A DNA stretch of 32,305 nt from Bacteroidaceae bacterium (lineage in GTDB: Bacteria > Bacteroidota > Bacteroidia > Bacteroidales > Bacteroidaceae). The stretch's first letter is position 1. Each line of letters begins with the position of its first letter. Positions 31,392 to 32,305 of this stretch are shown here, piece after piece. Both the position numbers and the translations under genes were made by a program. The notes below the pieces were generated by a model. It saw nothing but the letters and a program-made list of their open reading frames with translations. It was not told the DNA's origin and made no database searches. The stretch spans positions 313,546-345,850 of the forward strand of contig JAFZZI010000004.1 in assembly GCA_017615835.1 (NCBI GenBank), given 5' to 3'.

Positions 31392-31997
31392 ATGGAAAGG
31401 TTGATACACAAAACGACATGGGTTTGGTTGCTGCTGATGCTTTCGATGACTGCTGTGGCACAAACCAATAGCAGGTTTTCGCCTGCTGGTGACGTGACGA
31501 TACATCCGAAGGGGTGGTTGCACACCTTGATGCAACGCCAGCAGAACGGACTGACGGGACATCCCGAGGCACTGTCTTATCCTTACAACTCATGCCTGTG
31601 GGCAGGTGAGATTTCACGCCCTGATGAGAGCTACGGCGAGAACTGGTGGCGCTATGAGCAGACGGCATACTATACCGACGGACTGCTGCGACTGGGCTAC
31701 GAGATGAATGATGAGACGATGGTGGCCAAGGCGATGGAAGGCATAGAATATACGCTGGCTCATTCCGATGAAAACGGCAGGCTGGGAAACACTACGCTGA
31801 AGGGCATCACATGGCCTATGTCGGTATTCTTCCGCGTATTGCAGGCGAAGTATGAACACGACGGTGACAATATGAAGAGTTGTGTTGCGGAGGGGATATA
31901 CCGCCTCAGATGCAAAACACTCAAAAAACAAAGTTTTATGATGCCCTACCCAATGAATTCGAGAGGACTGTTTACTTGGAGGTGGCTGCGAAATTGA
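31392..31997 (+). pseudogene. Truncated GH127-like (DUF1680) glycosidase with out-of-frame tail
   Basis: A 201-codon frame. The start MERLIHKTTWVWLLLML..AVAQ is a signal peptide, followed by sequence like the first part of GH127/DUF1680 beta-L-arabinofuranosidase-type enzymes: HPKGWLHTLMQRQQNGLTGH, NSCLWAGEI, GENWWRYEQTAYYTDGLLRL and TWPMSVFFRVLQAKYEHDGD. These enzymes are about 600-800 residues; here similarity stops near base 31885. The last 35 codons or so are another gene read in the wrong frame. The catalytic residues would lie in the missing part, so the product should be inactive. It starts 19 bases after the NUDIX gene. This is most likely a deletion or recombination remnant. Confidence 0.75.
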
Positions 31998-32104
31998 GCA
32001 TTCCAGACCGTAGTGCAGACAGATATATAAAGCAACTCTGCCAGAGCGGAAGCCTGGAGAAACAGGGGCACGGGAATTATGTCAAAACCCTGCGGAATGA
32101 GTAG
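31910..32104 (+). pseudogene. C-terminal fragment of a DUF3987/primase-like mobile-element protein
   Basis: A 64-codon frame, +1 relative to the GH127-like remnant and overlapping its tail. It reads KTKFYDALPNEFERTVYLEV, then AAKLSIPDRSADRYIKQLCQ and GSLEKQGHGNYVK, a small winged-helix module. Its wording matches the extreme C-terminus of the large DUF3987/VirE-type primase-helicase proteins carried by Bacteroidales integrative elements. The rest of that gene is absent. Whether the ATG at 31910 is used is unknown. It marks the right side of a recombination junction at about 31885-31910. Confidence 0.6.
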
Positions 32105-32167
32105 ATGCACACAATGTAAAAGAATGAGAAACGGGTGCAGATGAACGGTACTTACCGAATAATATTA

Positions 32168-32175
32168 TAACTTTG
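32168..32175 (+). promoter_or_regulatory. Possible -7 promoter element for a gene beyond the right edge
   Basis: TAACTTTG matches TAnnTTTG exactly, but no convincing -33 element lies 19-20 bases upstream. An ATG at 32279 opens a frame (MKHEPNACV) that runs off the window and could be the gene served, with a leader of about 100 bases. The stretch 32105-32278 otherwise shows no gene. Confidence 0.35.
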
Positions 32176-32305
32176 TTCCGTTCGGAGGCAAACAGGCCTA
32201 AGAACAAGACATAATAAAGTATTCTGCTTTAGTTTCGCTGCGTTCCTTAAATTATCGACACAAACTAAACTTACGAAGATGAAACATGAGCCGAATGCCT
32301 GTGTA

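Noticed and set aside
1-32305. CRISPR arrays, insertion sequences and rRNA genes
   Set aside because: No regularly spaced repeats, no transposase motifs and no rRNA sequence were seen anywhere in the window.

Overview
The window reads as chromosomal DNA of a member of the order Bacteroidales (Bacteroidota). Several genes are preceded by the Bacteroides-type promoter (TTTG, 19-20 bases, TAnnTTTG), Shine-Dalgarno sequences are poor, and the gene content is typical: a TamL lipoprotein of the BamA/TamA type, a DUF4296 lipoprotein, OmpA, a DksA-like protein without its zinc cysteines, a long IleRS, and an ileS-dksA-lspA-DUF4296 order. A Prevotella-like or Muribaculaceae-like host is possible, but genus cannot be fixed from reading alone.

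Layout. (1) 1-4066, minus strand: a tightly packed operon hisH-hisA-hisF-hisIE-ftsE-lysC, with lysC running off the left edge. (2) 4178-9618, plus strand: ileS, a DksA/TraR-like gene, lspA and a DUF4296 lipoprotein. (3) 9595-12784: a TrmH/SpoU RNA methyltransferase (minus) diverging from tamL (plus). (4) 12835-15108: a metallo-beta-lactamase-fold hydrolase, then uxaC with its own promoter inside the end of the previous gene. (5) 15192-15362: tRNA-Lys(CUU) with a consensus promoter and a terminator. (6) 15415-20486: a cell-envelope block with a large coiled-coil lipoprotein, an OmpA-type porin/anchor and a secreted protein with a sorting-tail-like C-terminus. (7) 20492-26594, minus strand: a five-gene operon kdgK-like sugar kinase, LarA-type Ni-dependent racemase/epimerase, pdxB, gnd and an outer-membrane beta-barrel. 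Together with uxaC it suggests a hexuronate/aldonate theme. (8) 26759-27463: an AlkD-like DNA glycosylase. (9) 27514-32104: an accessory segment. It holds a Fic enzyme with a repeat-rich putative operator, then four tightly spaced or overlapping genes (YhcG/DUF1016 N-terminal domain only, Vsr endonuclease, YgjP-like metallopeptidase, NUDIX-DUF4298 fusion), then a broken GH127-like gene joined to the C-terminal end of a DUF3987/primase-like gene.

The left three quarters is housekeeping and envelope DNA. The right end looks like a recombination-prone accessory region. The most unusual item there is the DUF1016 N-terminal domain that has lost its own nuclease half and overlaps a different nuclease gene (vsr) by 8 bases, inside a compact DNA/nucleotide-processing cassette. 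The LarA homologue with all mapped catalytic residues, encoded directly after a 2-keto-3-deoxygluconate kinase-like gene, is a second candidate for undescribed biochemistry. All family assignments come from reading motifs; no database search was run.
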